A stretch of 28,962 bases of DNA from CAZMHJ01 sp964566075 (GCA_964566075.1 CAZMHJ010000011.1:1-28962), one strand, 5' to 3'. Numbered from the stretch's first letter, positions 1 through 6,521 are shown. Numbers and translations are program-made. Notes: a model not told the origin generated them from the letters alone.

Positions 1-269
1 ACGCAGAAGTCTATATTCTTACCAAAGAAGAGGGCGGTCGTCACACTCCATTCTTCAAGGGTTACAAGCCTCAGTTCTACTTCCGTACAACTGACGTAAC
101 CGGTGAAGTTGAACTTCCAGCTGACAAAGAAATGGTTATGCCTGGTGATACTATCACCTTTAAGGTAAAACTATTGGCTCCAATCGCTATGGAACAAGGT
201 GTAAACTTTGCTATCCGCGAAGGTGGCCGTACTGTTGGTGCTGGTGTTGTAACCAAGATCACCAAATAA
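1..269 (+). CDS. tuf: Elongation factor Tu, C-terminal part (5' end outside window)
   Basis: EF-Tu is the GTPase that brings aminoacyl-tRNA to the ribosome. Only the last 88 codons are present, read from base 3 in frame to a TAA at 267-269. They cover the end of domain 2/3: the segments RHTPFFKGYKPQFYFRTTDV, VMPGDTITFKV and FAIREGGRTVGAGVVTKI are hallmark domain 3 sequence, which contacts the tRNA acceptor arm and EF-Ts. Codon use (CGT, GGT, ACC, AAC, CTT) is that of a highly expressed gene. A strong intrinsic terminator follows at once, so tuf ends its transcription unit here and does not run on into rpsJ, which lies about 2.7 kb downstream. Identity is certain; the GTPase domain cannot be judged. 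Confidence 0.97.
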   Translation, partial: AEVYILTKEEGGRHTPFFKGYKPQFYFRTTDVTGEVELPADKEMVMPGDTITFKVKLLAPIAMEQGVNFAIREGGRTVGAGVVTKITK

Positions 270-285
270 TTTCAATCCTGAAATT

Positions 286-319
286 AAAAAAGAGCTCCGT
301 TTTGACGGAGCTCTTTTTT
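286..319 (+). terminator. Intrinsic terminator of tuf
   Basis: The perfect stem AGAGCTCCGT (291-300) pairs with ACGGAGCTCT (305-314) around a TTTG loop. A run of T follows and a run of A precedes the stem, so it could also work on the other strand. It starts about 17 bases after the tuf stop. Confidence 0.93.
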
Positions 320-320
320 A

Positions 321-347
321 TGCTATAAATACATTTAAATAGGAGAA
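321..347 (+). promoter_or_regulatory. Extended -10 promoter and ribosome binding site of the gene at 351
   Basis: TGCTATAAAT at 321-330 is an extended -10 (TGn plus TATAAA) directly after the tuf terminator. It would start RNA near 336, giving a leader of about 15 bases with AGGAG at 341-345 before the ATG at 351. No good -35 is visible. Confidence 0.55.
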
Positions 348-350
348 CAA

Positions 351-614
351 ATGTCAGAATTTATTAGCGGTGCTGAATTAGCTCATGTATGTGGTTTCTC
401 GGCAGAATGCGTTACTCACTGTCCAAATGTTAGAGCGTTTGCAAGTAAGGTTGAGAGTTCTGACGAACCAACTCGTTTATTTGGTAGTGAAGCATTAGTA
501 GCACTTGCCAAAATAGCTCGCGCACGAGACTGTAATCCAAAAAAATATGTTGATAGGGATGCGGTTAATGATGAGTATGAATGTGAAGCTATTCATCTTG
601 GGTTAATGTTTTAA
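351..614 (+). CDS. Small hypothetical protein (87 aa)
   Basis: I do not recognise this protein. It is 87 residues, soluble, acidic and without a signal peptide or membrane segment. It has six cysteines (among them C14, C20 and C24 near the N-terminus and C61 and C78 later), but no clean CxxC metal-binding pair, so zinc binding is only a possibility. The segment around residues 43-60 (LFGSEALVALAKIARARD) looks helical. The start is supported by AGGAG seven bases upstream and by an extended -10 element just after the tuf terminator, so it is transcribed separately from tuf. It lies alone: 107 bases separate it from the next gene. Confidence 0.7.
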   Translation: MSEFISGAELAHVCGFSAECVTHCPNVRAFASKVESSDEPTRLFGSEALVALAKIARARDCNPKKYVDRDAVNDEYECEAIHLGLMF

Positions 615-721
615 TAAGCGATTCCTCATCCGTTCTATTTGGACATGAAAAATAGTCAAAATTTGTGGACTGTAATTGCTCTGAATTCTCTTTAGTATTA
701 GCTTGTAATAAGGAGTTACTG

Positions 722-1261
722 ATGGGAATCGAACGCAAATTACCGAGCGAAATGACCACTCACGAGATTATACTAGTAAACAAATCACGGCTATTTGAAC
801 GAACCGACGAAACAGAACGGTACTGGCAACGGAGCCCGCGTATCACATATTCGGCCGAAGGCACGCCGCGAGTGCGCGCATACGTTCTCGACGAAGATGC
901 ATATATGGGATACATCGAAAAATCAGCATATGTTGGAGTGGCCTTTTTGCCAGACGAAATTGTTATTGAAACGTACTTTGCAAACAGCGTATCAAAAGCA
1001 CATATATGGTATTCGTACAACGAGCAAACACAGGTAGCGACTAAGCATACCGAAACCAAAGACACAGAAGGGCAGTCGATACTACCAATGGCACCTACCG
1101 ATACCGAATCTGAACAAAATGCCAAAGAAATATCGTGGTATTTAAGGGTTTTGGCAAACGATTTAGTACCCACGTATGAATGGCAACATCAAGAAGATGT
1201 TCGCAGACAAGGATGGAACGGTAGCGTACCCTTTACATTTACGTTGCCACAGCTGCAATAA
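722..1261 (+). CDS. Hypothetical protein (179 aa)
   Basis: I do not recognise a family. The reading frame is open from a GTG at 665, but the ATG at 722 is the better start because AAGGAG (710-715) sits six bases before it. The product is 179 residues, soluble and rich in charged and aromatic residues (YWQRSPRITYSAEGTPRVR, WYLRVLANDLVPTYEWQHQED), with no signal peptide or membrane helix. The mix of short aromatic strands suggests an alpha/beta or beta fold, but that is a guess. It ends 43 bases before the next gene, which has its own promoter. Long open frames on the opposite strand and in another frame inside this gene are shadows. Confidence 0.75.
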   Translation: MGIERKLPSEMTTHEIILVNKSRLFERTDETERYWQRSPRITYSAEGTPRVRAYVLDEDAYMGYIEKSAYVGVAFLPDEIVIETYFANSVSKAHIWYSYNEQTQVATKHTETKDTEGQSILPMAPTDTESEQNAKEISWYLRVLANDLVPTYEWQHQEDVRRQGWNGSVPFTFTLPQLQ

Positions 1262-1291
1262 GATTAGTGCGTAAATTTGTATGACCTCTGT

Positions 1292-1304
1292 TATAATCTG
1301 ATTA
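1292..1304 (+). promoter_or_regulatory. -10 element of a leaderless transcript (gene at 1305)
   Basis: A perfect TATAAT (1292-1297) ends seven bases before the ATG at 1305. RNA would therefore start at or next to the start codon, leaving no room for a ribosome binding site. No clear -35 hexamer is present. Confidence 0.65.
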
Positions 1305-1811
1305 ATGAGTGATAACGAGCGACACTGTCTTGATAAAGTGTATGAAGACGCAGGTGATGCTATCTATACCTACGCAGAAGCTGCGGGGTTTGACGAAGTA
1401 GGCAACGCCCTGTTTTGTGGAGCCACTGGCTGTTCACGAGCTTGTGATATAACTACCGCAGACCGTAACTATAAATTGTATGGCGATTGCGCTGACTATA
1501 TTGATCATCAGCAAAAAAAAGAAAAAAGGGCAACTAAGTCATTAGAAAAAGTAAGGAAAAAAACCTCAGAGATAGCACTACGCGCAACCATAATGGTTTT
1601 AGGGAGCGATAAAGAGCTGCCAGAACTAGTTGACCCTGATGCATCGCGTATATTGCAATCACTTGGTGAGCCACAATTAGCAGACAATAAAATACATGCA
1701 GCTGCACTCGAAGCGAGCGCGCGTTATAACGCCATGCAACTCAACCATAGTGACCCTGAAGAGCGTTTGGGTGATAGTCGAGCGGTAGACAGGACTCTTT
1801 TTAGGCGATGA
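1305..1811 (+). CDS. Hypothetical protein (168 aa)
   Basis: I do not recognise this protein. The N-terminal third contains four cysteines close together (FCGATGCSRACD, C38, C43, C47, then C62 in GDCADY) plus C8, suggesting a metal-binding or disulfide-rich segment. It is followed by a strongly basic helical stretch (residues about 70-90, HQQKKEKRATKSLEKVRKKT) likely to be coiled coil, and by a more acidic C-terminal half. No signal peptide or membrane helix is visible. It appears to be translated from a leaderless message, since TATAAT lies seven bases upstream. Its TGA stop overlaps the ATG of the next gene (ATGA), so the two are translationally coupled and may work together. Confidence 0.72.
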   Translation: MSDNERHCLDKVYEDAGDAIYTYAEAAGFDEVGNALFCGATGCSRACDITTADRNYKLYGDCADYIDHQQKKEKRATKSLEKVRKKTSEIALRATIMVLGSDKELPELVDPDASRILQSLGEPQLADNKIHAAALEASARYNAMQLNHSDPEERLGDSRAVDRTLFRR

Positions 1812-2002
1812 TTGTTGCAATCTTACTGCTAGTAACTTTTTTACCAGCGTTGCTTGTTTTTGGCTTTGTAAAAATCTTCAAAAAGCAGCTAGCTGCAGAT
1901 CCTACAAAAAAACAAATATATAAATATATTGCCATGTACCTGCTGGCGGTAGCATTACTATTCGGATTATTAATTATAGTTTCAAAAGCTGCTCATTACT
2001 AA
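1808..2002 (+). CDS. Small two-helix membrane protein (64 aa)
   Basis: This is a 64-residue protein made almost entirely of two hydrophobic helices: residues 2-23 (IVAILLLVTFLPALLVFGFV) and about 41-60 (AMYLLAVALLFGLLIIVSKA), joined by a basic loop (KIFKKQLAADPTKKQ). It has no recognisable family. The start overlaps the stop of the previous gene by four bases (ATGA), which supports real translation by coupling even without a ribosome binding site. A role as a membrane partner of the upstream Cys-containing protein is possible but only inferred from the overlap. Confidence 0.7.
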   Translation: MIVAILLLVTFLPALLVFGFVKIFKKQLAADPTKKQIYKYIAMYLLAVALLFGLLIIVSKAAHY

Positions 2003-2032
2003 TCTGCTCATGGTATATCAGATAATAATCGG

Positions 2033-2044
2033 TATACTACGTTC
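2033..2044 (+). promoter_or_regulatory. -10 element of a leaderless transcript (gene at 2045)
   Basis: TATACT (2033-2038) ends six bases before the ATG at 2045. There is no ribosome binding site, so the message is probably leaderless. Confidence 0.6.
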
Positions 2045-2860
2045 ATGCGAAAACTTGTTACTGAAATGCGTTCTAGCTATGAACATTTGGTTGAAACAGA
2101 CCTTAATACTTACCGCTTTAAAAAGCATACGGGCGAACTACTACGCATTTTAAAACACGAGGCATCACGGTATTTTCTTGGGCAAAAAGCGGTAGAATCG
2201 CTCATTGATACAACTAGCTTACTGGTACCAGCGAAACAACTACCAAACAGCACTATAGCTGTTAGTGAATCAAAGTTATCTGGCGGTAAAGTTCCGATTT
2301 GGTTTTCAGATATAGAACAAGTAATGATTGATCCGAAAACCTTGGCATTACTAGGAGGTATTTACGACGGATCAACAAAAGAGATGACAGATATCCGTTT
2401 ACAAATGCTCCTTGATGATTATGGGCACCTTTTTGAGGTTAATGTAGGTAAATCATCGGGTGTAACGATTGGCCTTAACGGCAACGCATTTATGCTCATA
2501 AAAGCAGGTATAGGTACGGCTGATATGACTGAAATATTATGCCACGAACTGGTACACACACGTCAGATTGTAAGTGGTAATTCGCAGCACGATGATGATG
2601 AAGTTGCGGCTTCGATGGAGTTAGAAGCGTATGATTACCAGTCGCGGATTGAAAAAGCGCTTGTAGTAATTTTGCCAAAAGAAGAACTTTTTTCGCTCCA
2701 GGTTCTTTCTGGTATTGCGCGAAGTATAAATTTTGTACGTTCAAAATATGCGGCTAAGGGCGCACCATATCAGGTAACGCCCAGAATGAAACAAGAGTTG
2801 CGAGACAGAAATCTCTTGCAGCACGTATACACCAAAGCCGAATCTGTACTTGAAAAATAA
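2045..2860 (+). CDS. Zincin-like metallopeptidase, HELVH motif (271 aa)
   Basis: A probable zinc-dependent peptidase. The segment LCHELVHTRQ carries the HExxH signature with H167, E168 and H171. About 20 residues later MELEAYDYQ supplies glutamates (E192, E194) able to act as the third zinc ligand, as in gluzincin-type and DUF4157-like HEL(V/T)H proteins. The N-terminal 150 residues are mixed helix and strand without a recognised domain. No signal peptide is visible, so it appears cytoplasmic or its export signal is atypical. The substrate cannot be told. It is read from a leaderless message. The promoter of rpsJ overlaps its last codons, so it ends its own unit. Zinc dependence is inferred from the motif only. 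Confidence 0.72.
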   Translation: MRKLVTEMRSSYEHLVETDLNTYRFKKHTGELLRILKHEASRYFLGQKAVESLIDTTSLLVPAKQLPNSTIAVSESKLSGGKVPIWFSDIEQVMIDPKTLALLGGIYDGSTKEMTDIRLQMLLDDYGHLFEVNVGKSSGVTIGLNGNAFMLIKAGIGTADMTEILCHELVHTRQIVSGNSQHDDDEVAASMELEAYDYQSRIEKALVVILPKEELFSLQVLSGIARSINFVRSKYAAKGAPYQVTPRMKQELRDRNLLQHVYTKAESVLEK

Positions 2861-2878
2861 CACCACAACAGATATAAT
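2850..2878 (+). promoter_or_regulatory. rpsJ promoter
   Basis: TTGAAA (2850-2855), a 17-base spacer and a perfect TATAAT (2873-2878) form a near-consensus housekeeping promoter. The -35 lies inside the last codons of the metallopeptidase gene. RNA should start near 2885. Confidence 0.8.
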
Positions 2879-2884
2879 TAGTTT

Positions 2885-2970
2885 TGTAAATTAATGGTGA
2901 TGACTAAAAGTCATGTGCGAGCTCTCTAATCCCTTGCACAAGATGTTACATCCCTAAAGGAGCATAACCT
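2885..2970 (+). promoter_or_regulatory. Structured 5' leader of rpsJ
   Basis: The roughly 86-base leader can form three consecutive hairpins: ATGACT/AGTCAT (2900-2905 with 2909-2914), a seven-pair stem GTGCGAG/CTTGCAC with one G-U pair (2915-2921 with 2933-2939), and GATG/CATC (2942-2945 with 2949-2952). The ribosome binding site AAAGGAG (2956-2962) follows directly. Ribosomal protein leaders often bind a ribosomal protein for feedback control; that this one does is inference. Confidence 0.4.
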
Positions 2971-3294
2971 ATGGCTACTGAACAGCCAAAAGCACAGCGT
3001 ATTCGTATTCGCCTTAAGGCATACGACCACAAAGTAATTGATCAGTCTGCAAAGCAGATTGTCGACACCGCACTTCGTACTGGTGCAACGATTGCAGGGC
3101 CAATCCCTCTGCCAACTCGTAAGACGGTATACACCGTGGTAAAAAGCCCGCACGTATACAAAAAAGGCCGCGAACAGTTTGAAATGCGCGTCCACAAGCG
3201 CCTTATCGATATCAGCAACCCAACGCCTAAGACAATTGATAGTCTCATGAACCTATCATTGCCAGCCGGCTGTGATGCCGAAATCAAGATGTAA
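2971..3294 (+). CDS. rpsJ: 30S ribosomal protein S10
   Basis: S10 is a protein of the 30S head and, in many bacteria, a partner of NusB in antitermination. The 107-residue length is typical. Hallmark segments are IRIRLKAYDHKVIDQSAKQI, GATIAGPIPLPTR, HVYKKGREQFEMRVHKR and IDISNPTPKTIDSLM, including the loop that projects to the A-site side. The start has AAAGGAG eight bases upstream. The gene has its own strong promoter, a structured leader and, eight bases after the stop, its own terminator. In most bacteria rpsJ follows tuf or heads the S10 operon with rplC next; here it is monocistronic and separated from tuf by five unrelated genes. Confidence 0.98.
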   Translation: MATEQPKAQRIRIRLKAYDHKVIDQSAKQIVDTALRTGATIAGPIPLPTRKTVYTVVKSPHVYKKGREQFEMRVHKRLIDISNPTPKTIDSLMNLSLPAGCDAEIKM

Positions 3295-3302
3295 TAACAA
3301 GG

Positions 3303-3328
3303 AGCCGCGGTAAACACCGCGGCTTTTT
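3303..3328 (+). terminator. Intrinsic terminator of rpsJ
   Basis: AGCCGCGGT (3303-3311) pairs perfectly with ACCGCGGCT (3316-3324) around an AAAC loop, followed by five T. It separates rpsJ from the HAD gene, which starts only a few bases later. Confidence 0.93.
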
Positions 3329-3332
3329 CAAT

Positions 3333-3938
3333 ATGATTAAAGCAGTTATTTTTGATTGGGGTGGCGTGGTAGCACCACTTGAAAACGGTGGTTGGGTTGG
3401 AAGCTATGCTGAGTTATTAAATGTGGGTTTTGATGAGGCACTTGCTATATGGAGGCAAGCGTATGGCAATCTTAATACTGGCAAAACAACTGAAGCTGAG
3501 TTTTGGCAAAAAACCGAAGAGCTAATTGGCAAGAGCTTGCCGGATACGAAATCTTCAATCTGGCTCAAAGGACTTGCACTACAACCATACACAGAAGTTA
3601 TCGCACTACGTGATAGGCTGCAGTCTGCAGGTATCATAACTGCACTATTATCAAACACAATTGAACCCGCGCATCATTATTTTATAGAACAACACTTATA
3701 TGATGGGTTTAACCCTGTTGTGCTATCGCATGAGGTTGGTGTTGCAAAGCCAAATGAAGCTATATACGAACTTATGCTTGGCGATTTGGGCTGTAAGGCC
3801 TCAGAATGTTTATTTATTGATGACATGGAGCAAAACCTAACACCTGCCGCGTTGCTTGGGATGAAGGTACATCACTTTGTAAATTCAGCGACAGAAGAAG
3901 TGCCGGTAATCGAGTCATTGGTTACCGAAGAAGCATAA
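3333..3938 (+). CDS. HAD-superfamily hydrolase, subfamily IA-like (201 aa)
   Basis: A cytoplasmic haloacid-dehalogenase-fold hydrolase, most likely a phosphatase on a small phosphorylated metabolite. All four motifs are visible: motif I FDWGGV with nucleophile D8, motif II LLSNT with S107, motif III with K139 in VGVAKPN, and motif IV LFIDDMEQN with D163 and D164. A helical cap domain lies between motif I and residue 85. The usual second aspartate of motif I (DxD) is replaced by glycine (D-W-G), as in YihX-like members, which suggests altered acid/base chemistry. No ribosome binding site is seen: the ATG follows the rpsJ terminator by a few bases. It is probably co-transcribed with the next gene 10 bases downstream. 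The substrate is unknown. Confidence 0.88.
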   Translation: MIKAVIFDWGGVVAPLENGGWVGSYAELLNVGFDEALAIWRQAYGNLNTGKTTEAEFWQKTEELIGKSLPDTKSSIWLKGLALQPYTEVIALRDRLQSAGIITALLSNTIEPAHHYFIEQHLYDGFNPVVLSHEVGVAKPNEAIYELMLGDLGCKASECLFIDDMEQNLTPAALLGMKVHHFVNSATEEVPVIESLVTEEA

Positions 3939-3948
3939 CGGGCTTACT

Positions 3949-4278
3949 ATGACCCTAAATGAGGAGTTCGAACCAGTTTATGACGAACTACATCACCGAA
4001 TGCAGGATATACTGCCCGAGCGGTGCAGGGGTTGTGGCCATACTTCTAAGGGCCTGAGGCGGCTTGCAGCGGAACTGCTTGCAAACCAAATTACTACCGA
4101 TGATGCTACGCAAGAAATGATTGAAGCCGCCCAAGATGTTGAACGACATTGTGTGCTCGGATATGTGCAATCAGAGCGTTACCCAGACCAAAAAATATGT
4201 AGCTTCGAAATCAAGCCGTATTTGTTAGACCCGGACCACGAACGTAATAAATACTTTGATATTCGTTTTGAAAACTAA
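3949..4278 (+). CDS. Small hypothetical protein with CxxC (109 aa)
   Basis: I do not recognise this protein. It is 109 residues, acidic and soluble, with RCRGCGH (C26, C29) and two later cysteines, C68 in ERHCVLG and C84 in QKICSFE. These four could bind one zinc ion or be redox active; neither can be shown here. The middle (residues 33-66) is predicted helical. It starts 10 bases after the HAD stop with no separate promoter, so the two probably form one operon. It ends before a hairpin shared with the convergent gene at 4333. Confidence 0.7.
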   Translation: MTLNEEFEPVYDELHHRMQDILPERCRGCGHTSKGLRRLAAELLANQITTDDATQEMIEAAQDVERHCVLGYVQSERYPDQKICSFEIKPYLLDPDHERNKYFDIRFEN

Positions 4279-4286
4279 TACAAATA

Positions 4287-4311
4287 ATAAGCCCACATAA
4301 AGTGGGCTTAT
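4287..4311. terminator. Bidirectional hairpin between convergent genes
   Basis: ATAAGCCCAC (4287-4296) pairs with GTGGGCTTAT (4302-4311) around a five-base loop. It lies between the ends of two convergent genes. T-tracts are weak on both sides, so its efficiency as a terminator is uncertain. Confidence 0.65.
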
Positions 4312-4332
4312 ACACAGGTTTATTATTTGTTA

Positions 4333-5214
4333 TCAATCATCATCATGTTCGTCATTATCATTCTCGTGATGATGATTTGCATGGGACACACATTGACCTT
4401 GATTTCTAAATCTTTGGCCATTATCGTCTGAAAGATTTTTCCAGCCATTGCGCGAACAGTCGAACGCTGTGCCGTACGCAAACTTTTTCCATTGCACTGT
4501 GTAGTCATCTGTATGATTAGCTGTCGCGAAGTTCTTATTATTAAATATAACTCCAGTAAAGCTGCTATACACGTCTGTTGGGCTGGTTGGATCAACTGCC
4601 GTCAACGAATACACCTTGTCACTATCAACATAATAGTCATAACTCTTAGTTGTGCTGTTAAATGCAATCTCTAGCTTATACCAGTGGCCTGCTTTGGCTT
4701 TTACGCCGGTGAGGTTGGTCCAGCCACCGTTCATGGTGTCAAAAACTCTCCAGCCCGTGAATGAATTGTCGCCAACTGTTGTGTATTCAATAATAGGCCA
4801 TGCAGTATCGTTGGCTGCGTCTTTTGTGATACCCCATAACCCGGCACGAATCTGCTTACCATGCCATGCTTTGTCAACAAATAGCTTTGCTCTAATTGCC
4901 TGAGAAGCGGGGATGGTTCCCTGCAAGCCCTCGGTACGATAGAATCCATCTGCAGCACTCGCCAACGTATTATCAATTTTTAACTTGAGCGTATCATTCG
5001 GTGTAATCGTATAGCCACCTGAAGGCGCAGTACGGTCCGTTACAAGTGACAGATCATTAAAACTTTTTTGTGTGTACACAATACCGGGTGCGGCAAATGC
5101 TCTCTGAAAGGCGAACAGAGACACTGCTAGTAATAACGCAGCTACTACCCCAATTAGTGTTGGTATTTTCGAGCGTTTTTCTTTTTGGATACCACCATAA
5201 TAGGTGTAGACCAT
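4333..5214 (-). CDS. Secreted or anchored lectin-like protein with Cys/His-rich tail
   Basis: The frame opens at an ATG at 5244, but that codon overlaps the -10 hexamer. The ATG at 5214 (293 residues) has AAGGAGGG eight bases upstream and is the likely start. Residues about 16-41 form a membrane or signal segment (PTLIGVVAALLLAVSLFAF) ending in RAFAA. The body is beta-rich with repeated aromatic strands (HWYKLEIAFN, DYYVDSDKVYSL), like a concanavalin-type jelly roll, suggesting carbohydrate binding. Near the end is the short motif DCSRNGWKNL...FRNQGQCVS, a small Cys-paired module seen at the C-termini of many bacterial exported proteins. The final 16 residues are His, Asp, Glu and Asn (HANHHHENDNDEHDDD), which could chelate metal. 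The family is not firmly recognised. Confidence 0.78.
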   Translation of the reverse strand: MVYTYYGGIQKEKRSKIPTLIGVVAALLLAVSLFAFQRAFAAPGIVYTQKSFNDLSLVTDRTAPSGGYTITPNDTLKLKIDNTLASAADGFYRTEGLQGTIPASQAIRAKLFVDKAWHGKQIRAGLWGITKDAANDTAWPIIEYTTVGDNSFTGWRVFDTMNGGWTNLTGVKAKAGHWYKLEIAFNSTTKSYDYYVDSDKVYSLTAVDPTSPTDVYSSFTGVIFNNKNFATANHTDDYTVQWKKFAYGTAFDCSRNGWKNLSDDNGQRFRNQGQCVSHANHHHENDNDEHDDD

Positions 5215-5222
5215 ACTCCGAA

Positions 5223-5248
5223 CCCTCCTTAGTTGTAGTTTCATTATA
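5223..5248 (-). promoter_or_regulatory. Promoter and ribosome binding site of the gene ending at 4333
   Basis: On the minus strand GCGTATAAT puts TATAAT at 5248-5243, and AAGGAGGG follows at 5230-5223. This arrangement decides the start codon at 5214, because the earlier ATG at 5244 lies within the -10 itself. Confidence 0.7.
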
Positions 5249-5314
5249 CGCCTGAATGCGAGCCACCTATCGATACTAATTAATGCATCCCTGTTAATTT
5301 TAAATTGCTTATGG

Positions 5315-5343
5315 TTTGGATTTTATATCTGCGGTGATATAGT
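5315..5343 (+). promoter_or_regulatory. Promoter of the DUF308 gene
   Basis: TTTGGA (5315-5320), a 17-base spacer and TATAGT (5338-5343). The leader is about 25 bases and carries AAGGAG at 5363-5368. Confidence 0.55.
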
Positions 5344-5373
5344 GCAGTTATTAGGTAAAAATAAGGAGAAATT

Positions 5374-5913
5374 ATGCAAGACGACTTTCGTGCTATGTCA
5401 TGGGCATTGGGTCTATGGGGTGCATTGTCTGTTATCTTTGGTGTATTAGTTGTGGCTTGGCCTGGCATTACACTTAAAGTGTTTTTAGTACTGCTTGGTG
5501 TTTACTTGCTTGCAGTTGGTGCGGTTATGTTGGTAGGTTCGCTCGTGAATCGTGCTGGCCACTGGATTATTAGCTCACTTGTAGGCTTAGTCAGTGTTTT
5601 TGCAGGTTTGTATGTGTTTTCACACCCACAAGCAAGCGCCCTCGTGACACTGTCACTCATTGCCATTTGGGCACTTGTTGTCGGTGTGCTCCAGATTGTT
5701 GCTGGATTTGAAGGAAAAAACAATTGGCTACAAATCTTTGCTGGAGTTGTATATGCCTTGTTTGGTATGTACGTTTTTGCAAATCCTAAGGGCGGTGCGA
5801 TTGCACTTGTTTGGCTTATTGGCTTAAGTGTTATTGTTGGTGGTATTGCACTACTTGTTGGTGCATTCGAAGCTAATAGCGCTAGCAAACAACTAGCGAC
5901 TGCTAAAAAATAG
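5374..5913 (+). CDS. DUF308 / HdeD-like membrane protein (179 aa)
   Basis: A polytopic inner-membrane protein of the DUF308 (HdeD) family, whose best known member helps E. coli survive acid stress at high cell density; the biochemical role is not known. Six hydrophobic helices can be traced as three pairs, with the family's pattern of a helix ending in a short (A/S)(W/H/N)P turn repeated: VVAWPG (residues 26-31), YVFSHPQAS and YVFANPKGG. The ends of the protein are polar. The start is fixed by AAGGAG five bases upstream, and a promoter with 17-base spacing lies before it. It is a single-gene unit with its own terminator. Confidence 0.85.
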   Translation: MQDDFRAMSWALGLWGALSVIFGVLVVAWPGITLKVFLVLLGVYLLAVGAVMLVGSLVNRAGHWIISSLVGLVSVFAGLYVFSHPQASALVTLSLIAIWALVVGVLQIVAGFEGKNNWLQIFAGVVYALFGMYVFANPKGGAIALVWLIGLSVIVGGIALLVGAFEANSASKQLATAKK

Positions 5914-5933
5914 CATACAAATCGTTACAATAA

Positions 5934-5961
5934 AAAACCGCCAAAATACTGGCGGTTTTTT
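5934..5961 (+). terminator. Intrinsic terminator of the DUF308 gene
   Basis: AAAACCGCCA (5934-5943) pairs with TGGCGGTTTT (5950-5959) around a six-base loop, with a T-run to 5961 and A-rich sequence before it. Confidence 0.92.
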
Positions 5962-5975
5962 AATTGACTAAAATA

Positions 5976-6030
5976 GAGAACCCGCCTGGGCGGCCGCATA
6001 GTGCTGCGACCGCCCGTGGCGGGGTTTCTC
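5976..6030 (-). terminator. Long tiered GC-rich hairpin after the GC-rich gene at 6029
   Basis: On either strand the stem has tiers: GAGAA (5976-5980) with 6026-6030, CCCGCC (5981-5986) with GGCGGG (6018-6023), GGGCGG (5988-5993) with CCGCCC (6010-6015), then after one C-A mismatch CGCA (5995-5998) with TGCG (6005-6008). It overlaps the stop codon of the minus-strand gene. The sequence leaving it on the minus strand (CTATTTTAG) is only moderately T-rich. Probably a terminator or 3'-end protecting structure. Confidence 0.7.
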
Positions 6031-6400
6031 AGTGGGCGTAGCCGTGGGCGAAGATGTTCTCGAGCTGGCGAACCAACTCGATTTCATTGGTGTTGCCGTC
6101 GCGAACGACGACGCGCATGACACGACGCCCGTGCTTGAAGTTGCGCAGAACGACGACGTATGAGCCCCCGAAGATTGCTCGTACACGCTGACCTCGCGAC
6201 CTCATCTTGTTGAGATCCTCGTTCTTTGTGTATTCGCCATCGGTCATCGGAGTGTCGGTAAACCACCGGCTGCTCTTGTCGTGGGGATGATTCCATCCCA
6301 GGCTCACCTTGATGGCACCCGTCTGTCGGTATCGCTCGAGCACGATATCGTGCTCCTTGAGCAATTGCTCAAGCGTTTGCTCGCGTTCGGCAACGGTCAT
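6029..6400 (-). CDS. GC-rich hypothetical protein (123 aa), foreign codon usage
   Basis: I do not recognise a family. The frame opens with a GTG at 6415, but GAGGGGAG lies just before the ATG at 6400, giving 123 residues. The protein is soluble and basic. An N-terminal helix (residues 2-20, AEREQTLEQLLKEHDIV) is followed by a beta-rich basic core (SYVVVLRNFKHGRRVMRVVV) and a short C-terminal helix ending in HGYAH, which could bind nucleic acid, but that is a guess. Base and codon use stand out: all five Ile codons are ATC and all six Lys codons AAG, unlike AT-leaning neighbours. It shares this style, strand and a tiered 3' hairpin with the gene at 7761, suggesting common foreign origin. Confidence 0.75.
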   Translation of the reverse strand: MTVAEREQTLEQLLKEHDIVLERYRQTGAIKVSLGWNHPHDKSSRWFTDTPMTDGEYTKNEDLNKMRSRGQRVRAIFGGSYVVVLRNFKHGRRVMRVVVRDGNTNEIELVRQLENIFAHGYAH

Positions 6401-6422
6401 AGCTGCTCCCCTCACTGAGTAG

Positions 6423-6448
6423 CTTGTCGGTATGACAAGAAGATTATA
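6423..6448 (-). promoter_or_regulatory. Promoter and leader hairpin of the GC-rich gene at 6029-6400
   Basis: TATAAT on the minus strand lies at 6448-6443. The leader then contains a six-pair hairpin, CTTGTC/GACAAG (6439-6434 with 6428-6423), between the start of RNA and the ribosome binding site. Confidence 0.55.
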
Positions 6449-6496
6449 ATAACATAAAAATTAATAAACTTCAATAATTGCAACTACCCATAGCCA

Positions 6497-6515
6497 TTGA
6501 CAGGGTGCGTATACT
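6497..6515 (+). promoter_or_regulatory. TTGACA-GGGTGCG-TATACT promoter-like motif, leaderless gene 6522
   Basis: TATACT (6510-6515) ends six bases before the ATG at 6522. TTGACA (6497-6502) is only seven bases upstream of the -10, too close for a normal -35. The same 19-base element, with one difference, occurs at 23770-23788. Confidence 0.6.
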
Positions 6516-6521
6516 TTAAAT

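Noticed and set aside
665..721. The upstream GTG start for the gene at 722
   Set aside because: It has no ribosome binding site, whereas AAGGAG is placed for the ATG at 722; the extra 19 residues contain that site.
760..1173. A 137-codon minus-strand frame and an 80-codon plus frame inside the gene at 722-1261
   Set aside because: The sense frame has AAGGAG at the right spacing and fills the interval; the others have no start signals.
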